From Megalonaias nervosa (taxonomy: Eukaryota > Mollusca > Bivalvia > Unionida > Unionidae), in contig JAECUM010093662.1 in assembly GCA_016617855.1 (NCBI GenBank), positions 1 to 64,000 of the forward strand: DNA of 64,000 nucleotides. The letters run 5' to 3'. Below the pieces are notes generated by a model, which was given only the letters and a program-made list of their open reading frames with translations, did not search any database and had not been told where the DNA came from. How positions within the stretch are numbered: the first letter of the stretch is position 1; every line of letters starts with the position of its first letter. A program made the position numbers and the translations under genes. This document shows, in pieces, positions 1 through 12,410 of this stretch.

Positions 1-545
1 AATTCCAAATATCACCACTCTCTGTTCAAGGCAAATTACTCAAATGTAACAGGAAATTCCAAATATCACCACTCTCTGTTCAAGGCAAATTACTCAAATG
101 TAACAGGAAATTCCAAATATCACCACTCTCTGTTCAAGACAAATTACTCAAATGTAACAGGAAATTCCAAAACATCTCAACTCTGAGTTTGAGTCAAATT
201 ACCAAAAGATAACAGTAGATTCCAAACATCACCACTCTGTGTTTGAGACAAATTACTCAAAGGTAACAGGCAATTCCAAACATCACCATTCTGCATTTGA
301 GACAAATTACCCAAACGTTACAGGCAATTCCAAACATCACCACTCTGCATTTGAAACAAATTACCCAAAGGTTACAGGCAATACCAAACATCACTCTGTC
401 TTTGAGACAAATTACCCAAAAGTTACAGGCAATTCCAAACATCACCACTCTCCATTTGAGACAAATTACCCAAAGGTTACAGGCAATATCAAACATCACC
501 TCTCTGTGTTTGAGAGAAATTATCCAAAGATAACAGCTGAAATTG
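1..545. repeat. Tandem array, ~54-bp unit
   Basis: The unit starts aattccaaatatcaccactc and repeats from base 1 with a 54-bp period that drifts to 51-60 bp after base 180. The array runs off the left edge of the window. Open frames across it on both strands come from the period being near a multiple of three and are not genes. Confidence 0.9.
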
Positions 546-2214
546 ATGGCATTGAAAATACTGTTTGCTTGGAAACAGTAGCAATAATACATTTAACCTA
601 AATTAAATTATTATATAGAAGCTCTTGATTTTACTAAATTTTACTACTTAAACCTTTGAAATATGTTTTTGCAACAGAGATATGTGAAGGCCTGAAAGCA
701 TTTTTTTCTGTATTTGAGGTAAAATAGTTTGCAAACACCCCTGTGGGGCAGCAAAGGGATTGCAAGTTGTTGCTTAGTAATGCAAAGAATCGGCAAATAT
801 TATCTGACAGTTAATATTTTTTATGCAAAGTTTTGCAGAGAGGTACTTAAAAAGAAATTCCAGTTAAGTCAAGCAGACTTAGTTACCATACACAAGCAAG
901 GATTAAAACATTTTTTTTTTTCACATTGTAATTATGTTGCAAACAAATGTTGACTTGTTTGATATCCACATGTTTCAGATTATATGAGGTTCTAAACCCT
1001 ACAGCTGCATGCTCAGACCCTAGATTTACAACCTTAATTGTCAGCAGAGAAGTAAATAACAATGGGAATGGAGACAGCAGAGATCAAAAGAAGCATGTCT
1101 GTCTTTGGCAAAGTGTGAATTGTCACACGTGGATGCAAATGCTAGCCCACTAACCTTACATTCAGGGACTCAGTGAAAAGGCTGAAAGTAAGGAGGAGAC
1201 TCAGCTAAGAGGCTGAAATTGAGGGTGATACTCAAAACAGATGAATGAAGGATATGTGTTGTATAAATAAAGATTTATGGTTTTTAATAATGTAATAACT
1301 CTAATATGAGTAACTAATACAAGTAAAATAAACATTATTCCTAAAACCTATGCTATTTCAAGTAGCACAATCCAGAGATCTGTCCTCCATTATTCTAAAT
1401 CAACTTTTAAAAAAAGCCTTTAACAACTACAGGTACTTTAGTCAGTGTATGATTTGCTAAAACTTGCTCAGATGATATTTGTGAAACAAATTAAATTGTA
1501 ATATATCCAATCACAAAACCTTTTTAGATCAGCATTTAATCCAAAAGCTTAAATTTCAATAAATATATTTTTTATGCTATACAAATAAAAATTAAATTGA
1601 TATTTGTTACATTTACCACCTGTTAAGTAAGTAAATCAGCATTATTCATCATAAATTTACCAAACAAAGTAATACTATCTTCAACCTTTTAAATCATTCT
1701 TATTTTTTGGCTAACATTAAACACGCAAAAGCCGTTGACACACAGTTGTGATCACTGTCTTTGTCACCCCTGAATATATAGGTTTCTTTATAACACTAAA
1801 TGCAAGTCATCCACAAAGTCTGATGGAAGAACACATGCTAGAACATAAGTTATTCCACAAAATCCATTTTTATGGTTACAGTGACCTTGACCTCTGACCT
1901 CAAAATCAGTAGACCTTTTTCCATACCTAAAGTGCAAGTCCTCCACAGAGTCTGTTCAAAGTATGTGGTCTAGAATCAAAATTGTTATACAAAAACCAGT
2001 TTTCTTCTTTCAGTCCCAGTGACCTTGACCTTTGACCCCTAAAAAATATTGATTTATTTCTTATCTTAAATGCATGCCATCCCCAAACTTTAATAGTAAA
2101 ACTAGATATGAATAAAATAGATTTCATGATTAAAATTACATATTTGTTCATTTTAAAATTGGTACAACTATTTTAGACATTGTCTAATGTATAATATTGA
2201 ATGTCCTATGAACT
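546..2214. other. Intergenic, no gene seen; contains two TGACCTTGACC-type repeat copies
   Basis: I see no coding signal here. At about 1840-2060 two related ~125-bp segments each contain 'gtgaccttgacc' followed by 'tgacc', interleaved with text about 'tgcaagtc-tccacagagtctg'. The same core occurs at 28430-28560 and, more weakly, near 16300, so it is a dispersed host repeat. Confidence 0.6.
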
Positions 2215-2765
2215 GCCAGTATAACTCCTCCAGTTACACAGCATGACATTTATTTGAAATGTTCATGAATACATAGACTTTCACATTTACCACAAATGTT
2301 CATGAACACATAGACTGCTTCACATTTACCACAAAGTGTTAATGAATACTTTGATGAATGCATAAACTGCGTTATTTATACCTCAAAATGTTAATGAATA
2401 CATAGACTGTTTCACACATACTTTCAAATGTTAATGAATACATAGAATGATTCACATTTACCAGAAAATGTTAATGATCACACAGACTGCTTCACATTTA
2501 CCTTGAAATGTTAATGAATACATAGACTGTTTCATATTTGCTTCAAGATATTAATGAATACATACACTATTTCATATTTACCTCAAATTATGAATGAATA
2601 CAAAGACTGCTTGGCATTTACTTCAAAATGTTAATAAATACAAAGACTGCTTTACATTTACCCTAAAATATTAATGAATACAAAGACTGCTTCACATTTA
2701 CCTCAAAATGTTAAAGAACACATAGATTGTTTCACATTTACCTGAAATGTTAATAAATAACTAGA
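2215..2765. repeat. Diverged tandem array, ~40-bp unit
   Basis: About 13 imperfect copies of a unit like 'atgttaatgaatacatagac' followed by 'tgcttcacatttacctcaaa'. Copies vary by substitutions and small indels, so the array is old. Confidence 0.85.
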
Positions 2766-2953
2766 CATTTGATATATTAATTTAGCAATAAACTCTGATG
2801 GTGTCAAAATATTTTGCACTCTGCAAATGACAGTCTCAGATTATATTCCAAAATGCTATAAACATCCAGAAAAGAAATATCTTAAAACGAATATTAAATG
2901 AGTAAAAGAAATTTAAGATGTTACAGTGATCATATTCAGATTATTCAAACCCT

Positions 2954-3082
<129 letters not shown>

Positions 3083-3598
3083 AATGGATTAAGAAAGAGA
3101 TCATCAATCCTGGGGACAAATTCACAGAATTACAATTTACCACAAAATATATTAAATGATAGTTTATACTGGCATCTATACTAACATAAAAATTGAGAAA
3201 TAGAAATTGAAAAGGTCACATAGTGGTGGGATAGAAAAACTATAAAAGAAATAACGTGTTCAATAATCCTCTCTATTGCAACTAGTAGGGCATGATTTGA
3301 CTTTCAAGATTTTTTTTACCCAAGTTGAGGCTGGCTCAAGCTATTTACACCCCCCCCAAAAAAACTTTTAAAATTTAAATGTATAAACTTGATGATATAT
3401 AATTTTATGTTTCTTACAGTGTATTTTGATTTCATGAAATTAAAAATTGGAAATCTTAATGAAATAAATAAGATAAATAACCAAGAATTTAAATTCAAAA
3501 TTACCATGTGCAGAATAATATTTGATAAGCATCTGTGCTTTCACTTTGGAACAAAAGGTGAACTTTAATATCAAATCTTTTCCTAATTTAATGACACG

Positions 3599-3706
<108 letters not shown>

Positions 3707-4760
3707 CTGATTTCTTGAAATTAAGTCATAAAATGTAATCTGTTTATTCTACAATTACTGTCTTTAATATTTTATGGCAAAGATAAAGAAAATTTGTTTG
3801 CACTTTGCATAATTTGTCAACAAAAATTAAAAATGATTCATGCTGTGTGTTTCAAAATGTATTCCCCATCTGATATGAATGAAACCTCATACCTGTCTGA
3901 AAAAAAATGTGTTAAAAGTTTAATTTGCCTGAATGCAGTCCAATATAAGCTATAGAAACACCTTTGCTGTTTCTCCATTAATAAGCTCCACCTTAGATTC
4001 TGTTTGGTCGATTCTGTCTGAAGACCAAGAAAAGGAAGTCCACTTTTATTCTCCTTACTTAAGTTACCAAACTATAAGGGACTTCCTAAAGTCCCTAACA
4101 GTCTGCATTAAGATGATATACAAAATGCAGTCTCTATTAAGTCCCTAAGCAGCAGGGACTCAATGACAGCAGGGGACTGATAGTGAACATGGGTTAATCT
4201 TGTCTTTATTTTTAACAAGTATATGAAATTCATCATATAAAAAATATTTTAATTTTCTAAATTTTGCTTTAAAAAATAAATTCTATATCTGTCTTTAATT
4301 ATTAGAAAACATTTGGGGAAGGGAGTGTATGTATTATGATTTTCAGCTTATTCTCAAGCATAAAAAGCTACCCAAATTTAAAAAGAAAACAGGTCCAAGA
4401 CAAATGAAAATACTCTTCTGTTTTTGTACCTCATGATATCTGTTTTGCTATTAATCTATCTTGCGAACAAAAAATTTATTTAAAGGTTTAACCCTCATCA
4501 ATATTGGCAAAATTCAAACTCATTTTACTGTCTAAGCACAAATTTGATTAGTCTCAGAGCAGATTTATTGCTTTTTTTCCTTTTTTTTCCTTTGCAGACA
4601 TGTAACTTGCATGCAAAACTCTGATGCATCCACCTGAATGGAAACTGGCAACAGGTCTACTTCTAGATCTGTTTATGGATCCCTAGTTATTGGTTAACTA
4701 GACCATTAATTAAGGGCAAAGTAATTAAGGTCTTTGTCTATGATTGTACTTTGATTTGAT

Positions 4761-5514
4761 CAGTGCCGGATTAAACCCTGTGGAGGCCCCTAGGCAGTCA
4801 AAATCTCAGGGGCCCCCCTCGCAGATTATCTCCTAATATGTTTTTAATTTTACCAACCAACAGTTTTAATATACCAATTTTATTACACAAAACAAACATT
4901 AACAATTATTAATGTTATTAAACAAATTAACATATTATGTTATTAAATAAAAATAATGTATACTCGTTGGTGTTCTTGAAGCTTCTACTTGCGAATATTC
5001 TACTAGGATCTGGAGTCGGTGGGAACTCGTGACACATTAACTCACAGAAAGCTTCGTTTCTGGAGGTTTCTCGTGCATGCGCTCTAGTGGGATAACATTG
5101 AACTAAGTAGTGTGCACTTCGGCTGCTAGATGGAGATGACCATCACTACTGTACATTACACGTAAGTAGGTTGCACTGAAATTTTTTACAAACTGACAGC
5201 TGACAGAAGATGAGCTTTTAAGAGACAAACTATAATGTGAACCTGATGCCTATGGTTTATATACTTTAAGTTGCTAATGGGTATATTACATTAATACAGT
5301 ATTTTCTCTATAGAGTCTTTAATGTAAAGTTTTCGTTTCTTTGAGTTGATTCATTTTTTTCTTTCTTTTGGAAATAATTTAAGAAAGCTTGATTGTAATT
5401 TTCTTTCAAGATCAAATCAATTCAATATTATTTTGATCCATTGTTGTGGGGCACCTAAAAGGTATGGGGCCCATAGGCGGGTGCCTACTCTGCCTATTTG
5501 GTAATCCGGCACTG
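4761..5514. mobile_element. Non-autonomous hAT-type DNA transposon (~754 bp)
   Basis: The termini are inverted: it begins cagtgccggatta and ends taatccggcactg. The flanking 8-mers are gatttgat (4753-4760) and gacttgat (5515-5522), a 7/8 match and the target-duplication length of hAT elements. The interior is AT-rich with no transposase frame, so mobilisation would have been in trans. The family assignment rests on the CAGTG terminus and the 8-bp duplication. Confidence 0.85.
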
Positions 5515-5529
5515 GACTTGATGACATAA

Positions 5530-5722
5530 AGAATGGATTGAGTTGGGTTGGGTTTTGTTGGGTTAATGTTTTATGGCACAGGAACACTTTGAAAGTTATA
5601 CAGTAAATTGTTTTGCCCAAGGACACCACTGTTGCTGATTGGGGTGCATTGATGGTCAGAATGTAACCCACAACCTGCTGGTCAGGAGTCAAGTGTTTAA
5701 CCACTAACCTACATGCAGCACA
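5530..5722 (-). mobile_element. tRNA-derived SINE fragment
   Basis: Read on the minus strand from 5722, a tRNA-like head carries an A-box-like tggttaaacac and a B-box-like gggttacattct, followed by a body ending in 'ttaatgttttatggcacagg'. It lies just after the hAT-type element. There is no cloverleaf good enough to call a tRNA gene. Confidence 0.65.
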
Positions 5723-5984
5723 TTAAGGGAGTCTGTGTTTGCAAAATCAATGCTTTCTAAGCAGCTTGAAATGATGTCATCATTACATTATGATGTCATC
5801 AAAATGACATCACTTTTTACAAAGGTCTATCAGAGCGCTATGAGCTCTGGGAGAGACTGGACATAAAATGTCATAGTCACAATTCTGTCTCTTAGTAAAT
5901 AAAGAAACAGGAAAGTTCTTAAATAATTTCAGGGCTCAGCATAGATGTATCGATGCCTACTGCTATGTAACGATGCCTACTGGA

Positions 5985-6250
5985 ATATTTTATTAAGAGT
6001 AGTGCAAGAAAATGCACACCAACCTACATATTTTGTGAATATTTAATTACAAATAGTACAAAAAATACACACTAGCCTGTACATTTTGTGGATATTTAAT
6101 TATGCTTAGTACAAAAAATGGGCACCATCCGGTACATTTTGTGGATATTTAATTATAAATAGTACAAAAATGCACACCAGCCTGTACATTTTGTGGATAT
6201 TTAATTATAAATGGTACAAAAAATGCACACCAGCCTGTACATTTTGTAGT
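5985..6250. repeat. Tandem array, ~53-bp unit
   Basis: About five copies of a unit containing 'tgcacaccagcctgtacat' and 'tttgtggatatttaattata'. The copies are well conserved. Confidence 0.85.
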
Positions 6251-6654
6251 GATCTTGAATTGATTGGTCACAAAACCTTTGTAGTAATCTTGGATTGCTT
6301 GCTTTATTATCAATGTAAAAATATGATATTTTTTTTACAAGTCCAGTACTCCAACATTTCACAAGTGATTATCTTTATGACCAAAATCTGTCCACTAACT
6401 ATACTATATAACAGCTGATCTTAGTCAATACAGTTTGCTGTGGCTTGCTACAGTACAGTCATATACAGTACATACGCATTTTATGTACTGATATACCTGT
6501 GCAGGACTGTCTAATAGATTTAGTCATTTTCTACTAAAATAGAATGGATACTGAACTTATTTCTGTACTTTATGAAAAAGTCATGATATTTGAAAATCAC
6601 ACCTAGCTCTGCTTTAACACACAAATATAATATCATGAATTAAGCATCAAACAA

Positions 6655-7347
6655 GTGTACTGTGAATGGCACATTATACACTGTGAATGACACATAATAC
6701 ACTATGAATGGTACATTATACACTGTGAATGACACATAATACACTATGAATGGCACATTATACAATGTGAATCACACATTATACACTATGAATGGCACAT
6801 TATACACCGTAAATGGCACATCACACACTGTGAATGACACATCATACATTGTGAATGACACATCACACACTGTGAATGACATATCATACACTATGACTGG
6901 CACATTATACACTGTGAATGCCACATGATACACTGTGAATAGCACATAATACACTGTGAATGGCACATTATACACTGTGAATGGCATATAATGTAATATG
7001 GATGACACATTATACACTGTGAATGACACATTATATACTGTAAATGGCACATCATATACTGTGAATGACACATAATACACTGTGAATGACACATTATACA
7101 CTGTGAATGATACATTATATACTGTAAATGGCAAATTATACACTTTGAATGGCACAATATATGCTGTGAATGGCACTTTATATACTGTGGATGATACATT
7201 ATACACTGTGAATGGCACATTATACACTGTGACTGGCACATTATACACTATGATTGGCACAATATACACTGTGAATGGCACAATATACACTGTGAATGAT
7301 ACATTATACAATGTGAATGATACATTATACAATGTGAATGGCACACT
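6655..7347. repeat. 21-bp minisatellite, ~33 copies
   Basis: The unit is about gtgaatggcacattatacac plus t. As 21 is divisible by three, every unit preserves frame, giving long repetitive frames on both strands (a 7-residue VNGTLYT-type repeat on plus; up to 196 codons on minus). I regard these as translation artefacts: there is no promoter, no non-repeat domain, and both strands are equally open. Confidence 0.9.
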
Positions 7348-7715
7348 GTATGCCGGCCCCAATTTAATAACTCTCTATATAGATAACTGACATTTTTTGC
7401 ACAGAAACCAATTTTTTTTTTTCAGTCAGAGTAACACTGTATTACAACAAGATAAAAGGTACTGATGTTAAAATTTTTTATTCATGGTATATGGAATCAA
7501 AGATTAAAGTAAAACATATCAAATCAGTTTTTGAAAATAATCTGCAATCCCTAAAAAAGTAAACGATTTTCTCTGCTAGTACATTATAATAAACTTTCAC
7601 AGCAAACAAGATATAAATCAAAGTAGTGACAGTACTATTTACATTAAATATCTTCATATGTTATACTGAACAGCATCTGAAGGATAAACATTTACTTTAG
7701 TGATGCAGATAGTCA

Positions 7716-7915
7716 TCTCTCCACCCTGGATGATCAAGTAGTCTAGGGTGCTTACCTTTACAAATCATGTACACGTCTCATATATGTCCACGTGAGTTCA
7801 AGTCTCAGCTCAACCAATGTGAGTATATGAGAAAGCTTGCCAGTAGCTTCCTGTTGGTTGGTGGCTCTTCCCAGTTTCTTCATCCACCAAACCCACAAAA
7901 CAAAGAAAACTTTAA
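7716..7915 (+). mobile_element. tRNA-derived SINE, family shared with 62916-63164
   Basis: The plus-strand head has 'gtctagggtgcttacc' and 'gagttcaagtctcag' (B-box-like), then the body 'gagaaagcttgccagtagc' and 'ttggtggctcttccc', and a tail near 'actttaaacacc'. The body matches the copy at 62916-63164 in opposite orientation. Such SINEs ending in gttaaac-type sequence are common in molluscs (general knowledge). Confidence 0.75.
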
Positions 7916-9289
7916 ACACCTCAATATTATTCTGAATATTGACTGAAAGTGTAGATACCTAATATACTGTAAGTGTGAACATTTTTGTCAGCACACAGAT
8001 TTGGAGCATTTCCCAAGAAAACTAAATTCTTCAAAATATTTGGGAAACTTTTTTGAGGTACAATACTTAAGATTATTTATTCAATAAAATTTTAATTCAG
8101 AAATTATAGTATTTGCAAAAAATGTAATGATGCAAAATTAGTATGACTGGCTGTCTTTCTTTGGCATTGGGTAGCCGTAATGAGAAAGTCATGTGTCATA
8201 ATTTTAGAAGTAAAGAATAAAAGATATATTTACTCCAAAGTTCATATGACACACACAGATTGAAACATTTTTTTTTCTCTGACATCTAGATCTCTGAACT
8301 TTAAATGCACTGAATGGAACTTTTATAAATTCCTAATAATTCTGAATTTCATTCCCAATGTAAAACTAAATATACAATAAATAGAAAACCACATTTATGT
8401 ACTGAATTTTGGAAAGAACTTCTTTGATATACTACGGCTCATGAATTAACCCAAGCCTGATGGCCTTGACTAATCCCTATTGACATTTCAAACTAATTCT
8501 TTCCACTAACTGAAATGGAGATCTTTCACATAACAGATCTGATGAACACCAATACAAGGTCATGTTCTATTGAACTTTCGAATGGTCTTCAATCAAATAA
8601 CCACTTTCATATTTATAAAAGTGAAAAAAGTTATTCAGAACATAGAGTTTCCAATGGTAACTCTTCCTAACATGAAATATAACAATTATTCTGATTGGTT
8701 ACTAAAAATAAATGGACTGGGAATTCCAAAGGTAGGTAGAACATGAATGTGTTTGGTGCCTGTTAGATTTACTTACTATAAGTAGATCTCAATTTTACTC
8801 AGACTGTCTTTTGGCCGACTTGGAAAAAAAGATATTTAGATCTGTATTTGTATAAAACAAAGGAAAACATGGTATATTATATTTTGTAAAAAGAAGTTCA
8901 ATCTCAGGTAGCATGGATATTTTTATTTAGATCCTGCCAACTAAAATAATAAAACAACTAAACAATGAAGATTGATTAAAATGAGTAATTTCTACACAGG
9001 TGACTACTTTAACAGGCAAAATTCCTCGCATACATAAGAAAGATGTGATTCACAGGGCTGATGCTCTATAACTGTCCAAAATGAATTTCCAGGAATTCAA
9101 GATAACACCATTTCTTATTTTTAATTGCTGAGTATTGAAACCATCTGTGATATTCGGAAACAATAAGGTGTTCAAATTAGCCACTGTGCCAGTCAAATTA
9201 GTTGAAAAATTGCCACCTTTTTATGTATGAAAAAACTGGACACCATTTTAGAAGACTTCTAGTGAAAACCACATGATGACATGACAATC

Positions 9290-10250
9290 TATCCAAGAGA
9301 AATAATAACATGACTTTGAAAATGTTCATTGTAGCAGCCATATCTATGATCAGATCAATACTATTTTCATTTAGGGCCAACTAGATATCATATACTGATA
9401 TGACTCTCCATTCAGCTTGAGGAGTAGCAATATCAAGATCCAACTAGATATCATATACTGATATGACTCTCCATTCAGCTTGAGGAGTAGCAATATCAAG
9501 CATAGATATCATATACTGATATGACTCTCCATTCAGCTTGAGGAGTAGCAATATCAAGCATAGATATCATATACTGATATGACTCTCCATTCAGCTTGAG
9601 GAGTAGCAATATCAAGCATAGATATCATATACTGATATGACTCTCCATTCAGCTTGAGGAGTAGCAATATCAAGATCCAACTAGATATCATATACTGATA
9701 TGACTCTCCATTCAGCTTGAGGAGTAGCAATATCACGATTTTCAAGATGTCCACCCCAGTGGCCATACTGAATGGCCAATCAGCACCACTTTCAATTTAG
9801 AACATACAAAGTCTTCTGCTGAAAATCCCATTAAAATATGACTTCGGTTTAGGAGTTATGATCAGATGATTTTCAAAAATAACTGCTGCGTTGGTCATAC
9901 TGGACATCAGATTGACACAATTCCCATTCAGGACCAACTAGGCATCATAAGAAATCTTTTAGTGAAAAACCATGTTGATAAGACCGTTCTTTTAGGAGGA
10001 GTAGTGTTAAATTAAGATGACTGTCATTGTGGCCATAATGGATGTCCGAGCAACACTATTTTCATTTAGAACCAGCTGGATCTTGGGATGAATGTGAGTG
10101 TAAAGTTTCATGGCAATTCTCCAATTGGTTTAAGAGAAGTAGTGATAACAAACTTTTTCTAATGGACAGATGGACACTGGATGATGGACAACAGATGATG
10201 GACAACAGCCATCCTGTAAGTTTTTCTGACTTATGACCAGTACAGTCAAA
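9290..10250. repeat. Diverged dispersed repeat (family B)
   Basis: Successive ~150-bp segments share 'ggccatactg-atgtc', 'caccattttcatttaggacc' and 'aactagatatcataagaa-tc'. The same text recurs at 51690-52150. It is an old dispersed, partly tandem family with no coding content. Confidence 0.7.
9381..9737. repeat. Tandem array, 58/63-bp unit, 6 copies
   Basis: Nearly identical copies of 'tagatatcatatactgatat' + 'gactctccattcagcttgag' + 'gagtagcaatatcaag'. Two unit lengths (63 and 58 bp) alternate by presence of 'atccaac'. High identity indicates a recent local expansion inside family B. Confidence 0.9.
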
Positions 10251-10734
10251 CATAAATCATTTTTAAAATTTAATTAAAATTTTTTTATACCCATAAACAC
10301 AGTAAGTTTTGCAAATCCCCATATGTATTACTCAGACATCCATGATAACCAACAGAGCTGAATCTACACCTTTTATCCGATATTTTTAAATCAGTCACAT
10401 AATAAATATTAAGGCTGATTTATGGTTTATGTACAAGAATGAAAGTTTTCACTGCATCTGTAGACCAATTAATAATAGTTCTAGAACAAGGCAATGAAAT
10501 TATGGGATAATAATAAAGATAATACTACACATTAAGGTCCAAACCTCTGCTGAATATATATTTGGTTTCTGCAATAATTTATCCTGTATGGATATTTATA
10601 CACTATTATAGAAGTATTGTTACTTCCTTTTGTGTCAGTATAAAATTTTGTGGTTTGGGAAAAAACATTACATTTACGCTTTTATTAGCATTTAAATTCG
10701 CAGAATTGGGAAAGGATTCTATTGTTTCAATTGA

Positions 10735-10945
10735 AATGATGCTATTGTTTCCATGGAATGTTCCCATTGTTTCTTGAAAGGGTCCTATTGTTTCCACGGA
10801 TGGGGCCCTATTGTTTCTAGCGAAGGGTTCCTATTATGTCCATAGTAGGGGGTCTTATTGTTTCCATGGAAAGGGTCACATTGTTTCCATGGAAGGGATC
10901 ATGTTGTTTCCATGGAAGGGATCCTATTGTTTCCACAAATAGATC
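10735..10945. repeat. Degenerate ~25-bp minisatellite
   Basis: Repeats of the type 'cctattgtttccatggaa' + 'agggt', about eight copies, several with a palindromic ccatgg core. Confidence 0.8.
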
Positions 10946-11029
10946 ACTGTTCAATGGGCCATCAAATTCAAGATGAGGCAAAATCAAAACCCCTGAAAAC
11001 TGGTACCCAACAAAAAGACAGTGAATTTA

Positions 11030-11693
11030 CAGTACTGAATTATTTTAATTAAATTAAATATGTTGGTAATCTCATGCAATTAAATGCTACAGTACTGAAT
11101 TATTTAAATTAAATTAAATATGTCAGTAATCTCATGCAATTAAATGCTACAGTACTGAATTATTTAAATTAAATTAAATATGTCGGTAATCTCATGCAAT
11201 TAAATGCTACAGTACTAAATTATATAAATTAAATTAAATATGTCAGTAATCTCATGCAATTAAATGCTACAGTTGTACTGAATTATTTAAATTAAATTAA
11301 ATATGTTGGTAATCTCATGCAATTAAATGCTACAGTACTGAATTATTTTAACTAAATTAAATATGTCGGTAATCTCATGCAATTAAATGTTACAATACTG
11401 AATTACTTTAACTAAATTAAATACGTCGGGAATCTCATGCAATTAAATGCTACAGTACTGAATTATTTTAACTAAATTAAATATGTTGGTAATCTCATGC
11501 AATTAAATGCTACAGTACTGAATTATTTTAACTAAATTAAATGTGTCGGTAATCTCATGCAATTAAATGCTACAGTACTGAATTATTTTAACTAAATTAA
11601 ATATGTCGGTAATCTCATGCAATTAAATGCTACAGTACTGAATTATTTAAATTAAATTAAATATGTTGGTAATCCCATGCAATTAAATGCTAC
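11030..11693. repeat. 60-bp tandem array, ~11 copies
   Basis: The unit is 'tacagtactgaattattta' + 'aattaaattaaatatgtcgg' + 'taatctcatgcaattaaatgc'. Copies are highly similar with a single 3-bp expansion near 11273. Confidence 0.92.
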
Positions 11694-12250
11694 AGCAACT
11701 CCTTTCTTTTACTGAGAATTTCTATTTTTTCAAGGTTTATTTTCTCCAAAAATGACACTTCTTTTCTATTTAAATTCATGGAACTGGCTGAGTGATTGTC
11801 TGCTTATTAATGTCACTCTTAACACATTATTGGCTACATCATGCACATGAAATGGAACAAAGTGCCTTTCCCAAGGAAACACCATTAGTCAGCTGACCTG
11901 AGCTGGCCTGTATCATTATCAAACCCACAAAACTTTGATTACCATCTGAGCCACTGTGGCTCCCCAGGTGGAATTAGGATGGGTCCTATTGTTTTCAGAG
12001 AAATATTGTTGTTGGCTCCTTAAATATGTGGTTTGGAGCAACCACAAATTTCATGACAATTGGTACACAATTAAAATAAATGACTTCACACAGTAACCAG
12101 ACCAGGATATACATTAAAGGTTAACAATAATAAATCAAAATAATAAATTTGAAACTTCACCAGTTTTCAGACTCATCACAAATGCACTGTTGAAACATCA
12201 TGTCCACAAATCTGGTGCTTTATATACAGTATATACATGTGCTCAAGTAT
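11694..12250. other. Intergenic with SINE-like remnant near 11850-11965
   Basis: The segment 'cccaaggaaacaccatt' to 'accatctgagccactgtgg' looks like the minus-strand head and body of a decayed tRNA-derived SINE. No gene is visible. Confidence 0.4.
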
Positions 12251-12344
12251 AAATCAGATTTAACTGTTAGCTGAATAGACCCAGATCTGCCAACACATTA
12301 TGCAACAGCATATCTAAGTCTATGCAGTTTGTTAGAAGTAATCA

Positions 12345-12410
12345 ATACAACAAATAACAATAGACCCTGATCTGCAGCCCCATTATGTGATGGCAGATCA
12401 GAGTCTATTT
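12345..12410. mobile_element. Small hairpin (foldback) element
   Basis: The arms atagaccctgatctgc and gcagatcagagtctat are inverted copies separated by ~17 bp containing 'attatgtgatgg'. A related degraded copy lies immediately upstream (12275-12330). Further members are at 14298-14363, 14745-14800, 22645-22710 and probably 22870-22920, 54790-54840 and 63330-63390. Confidence 0.65.
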
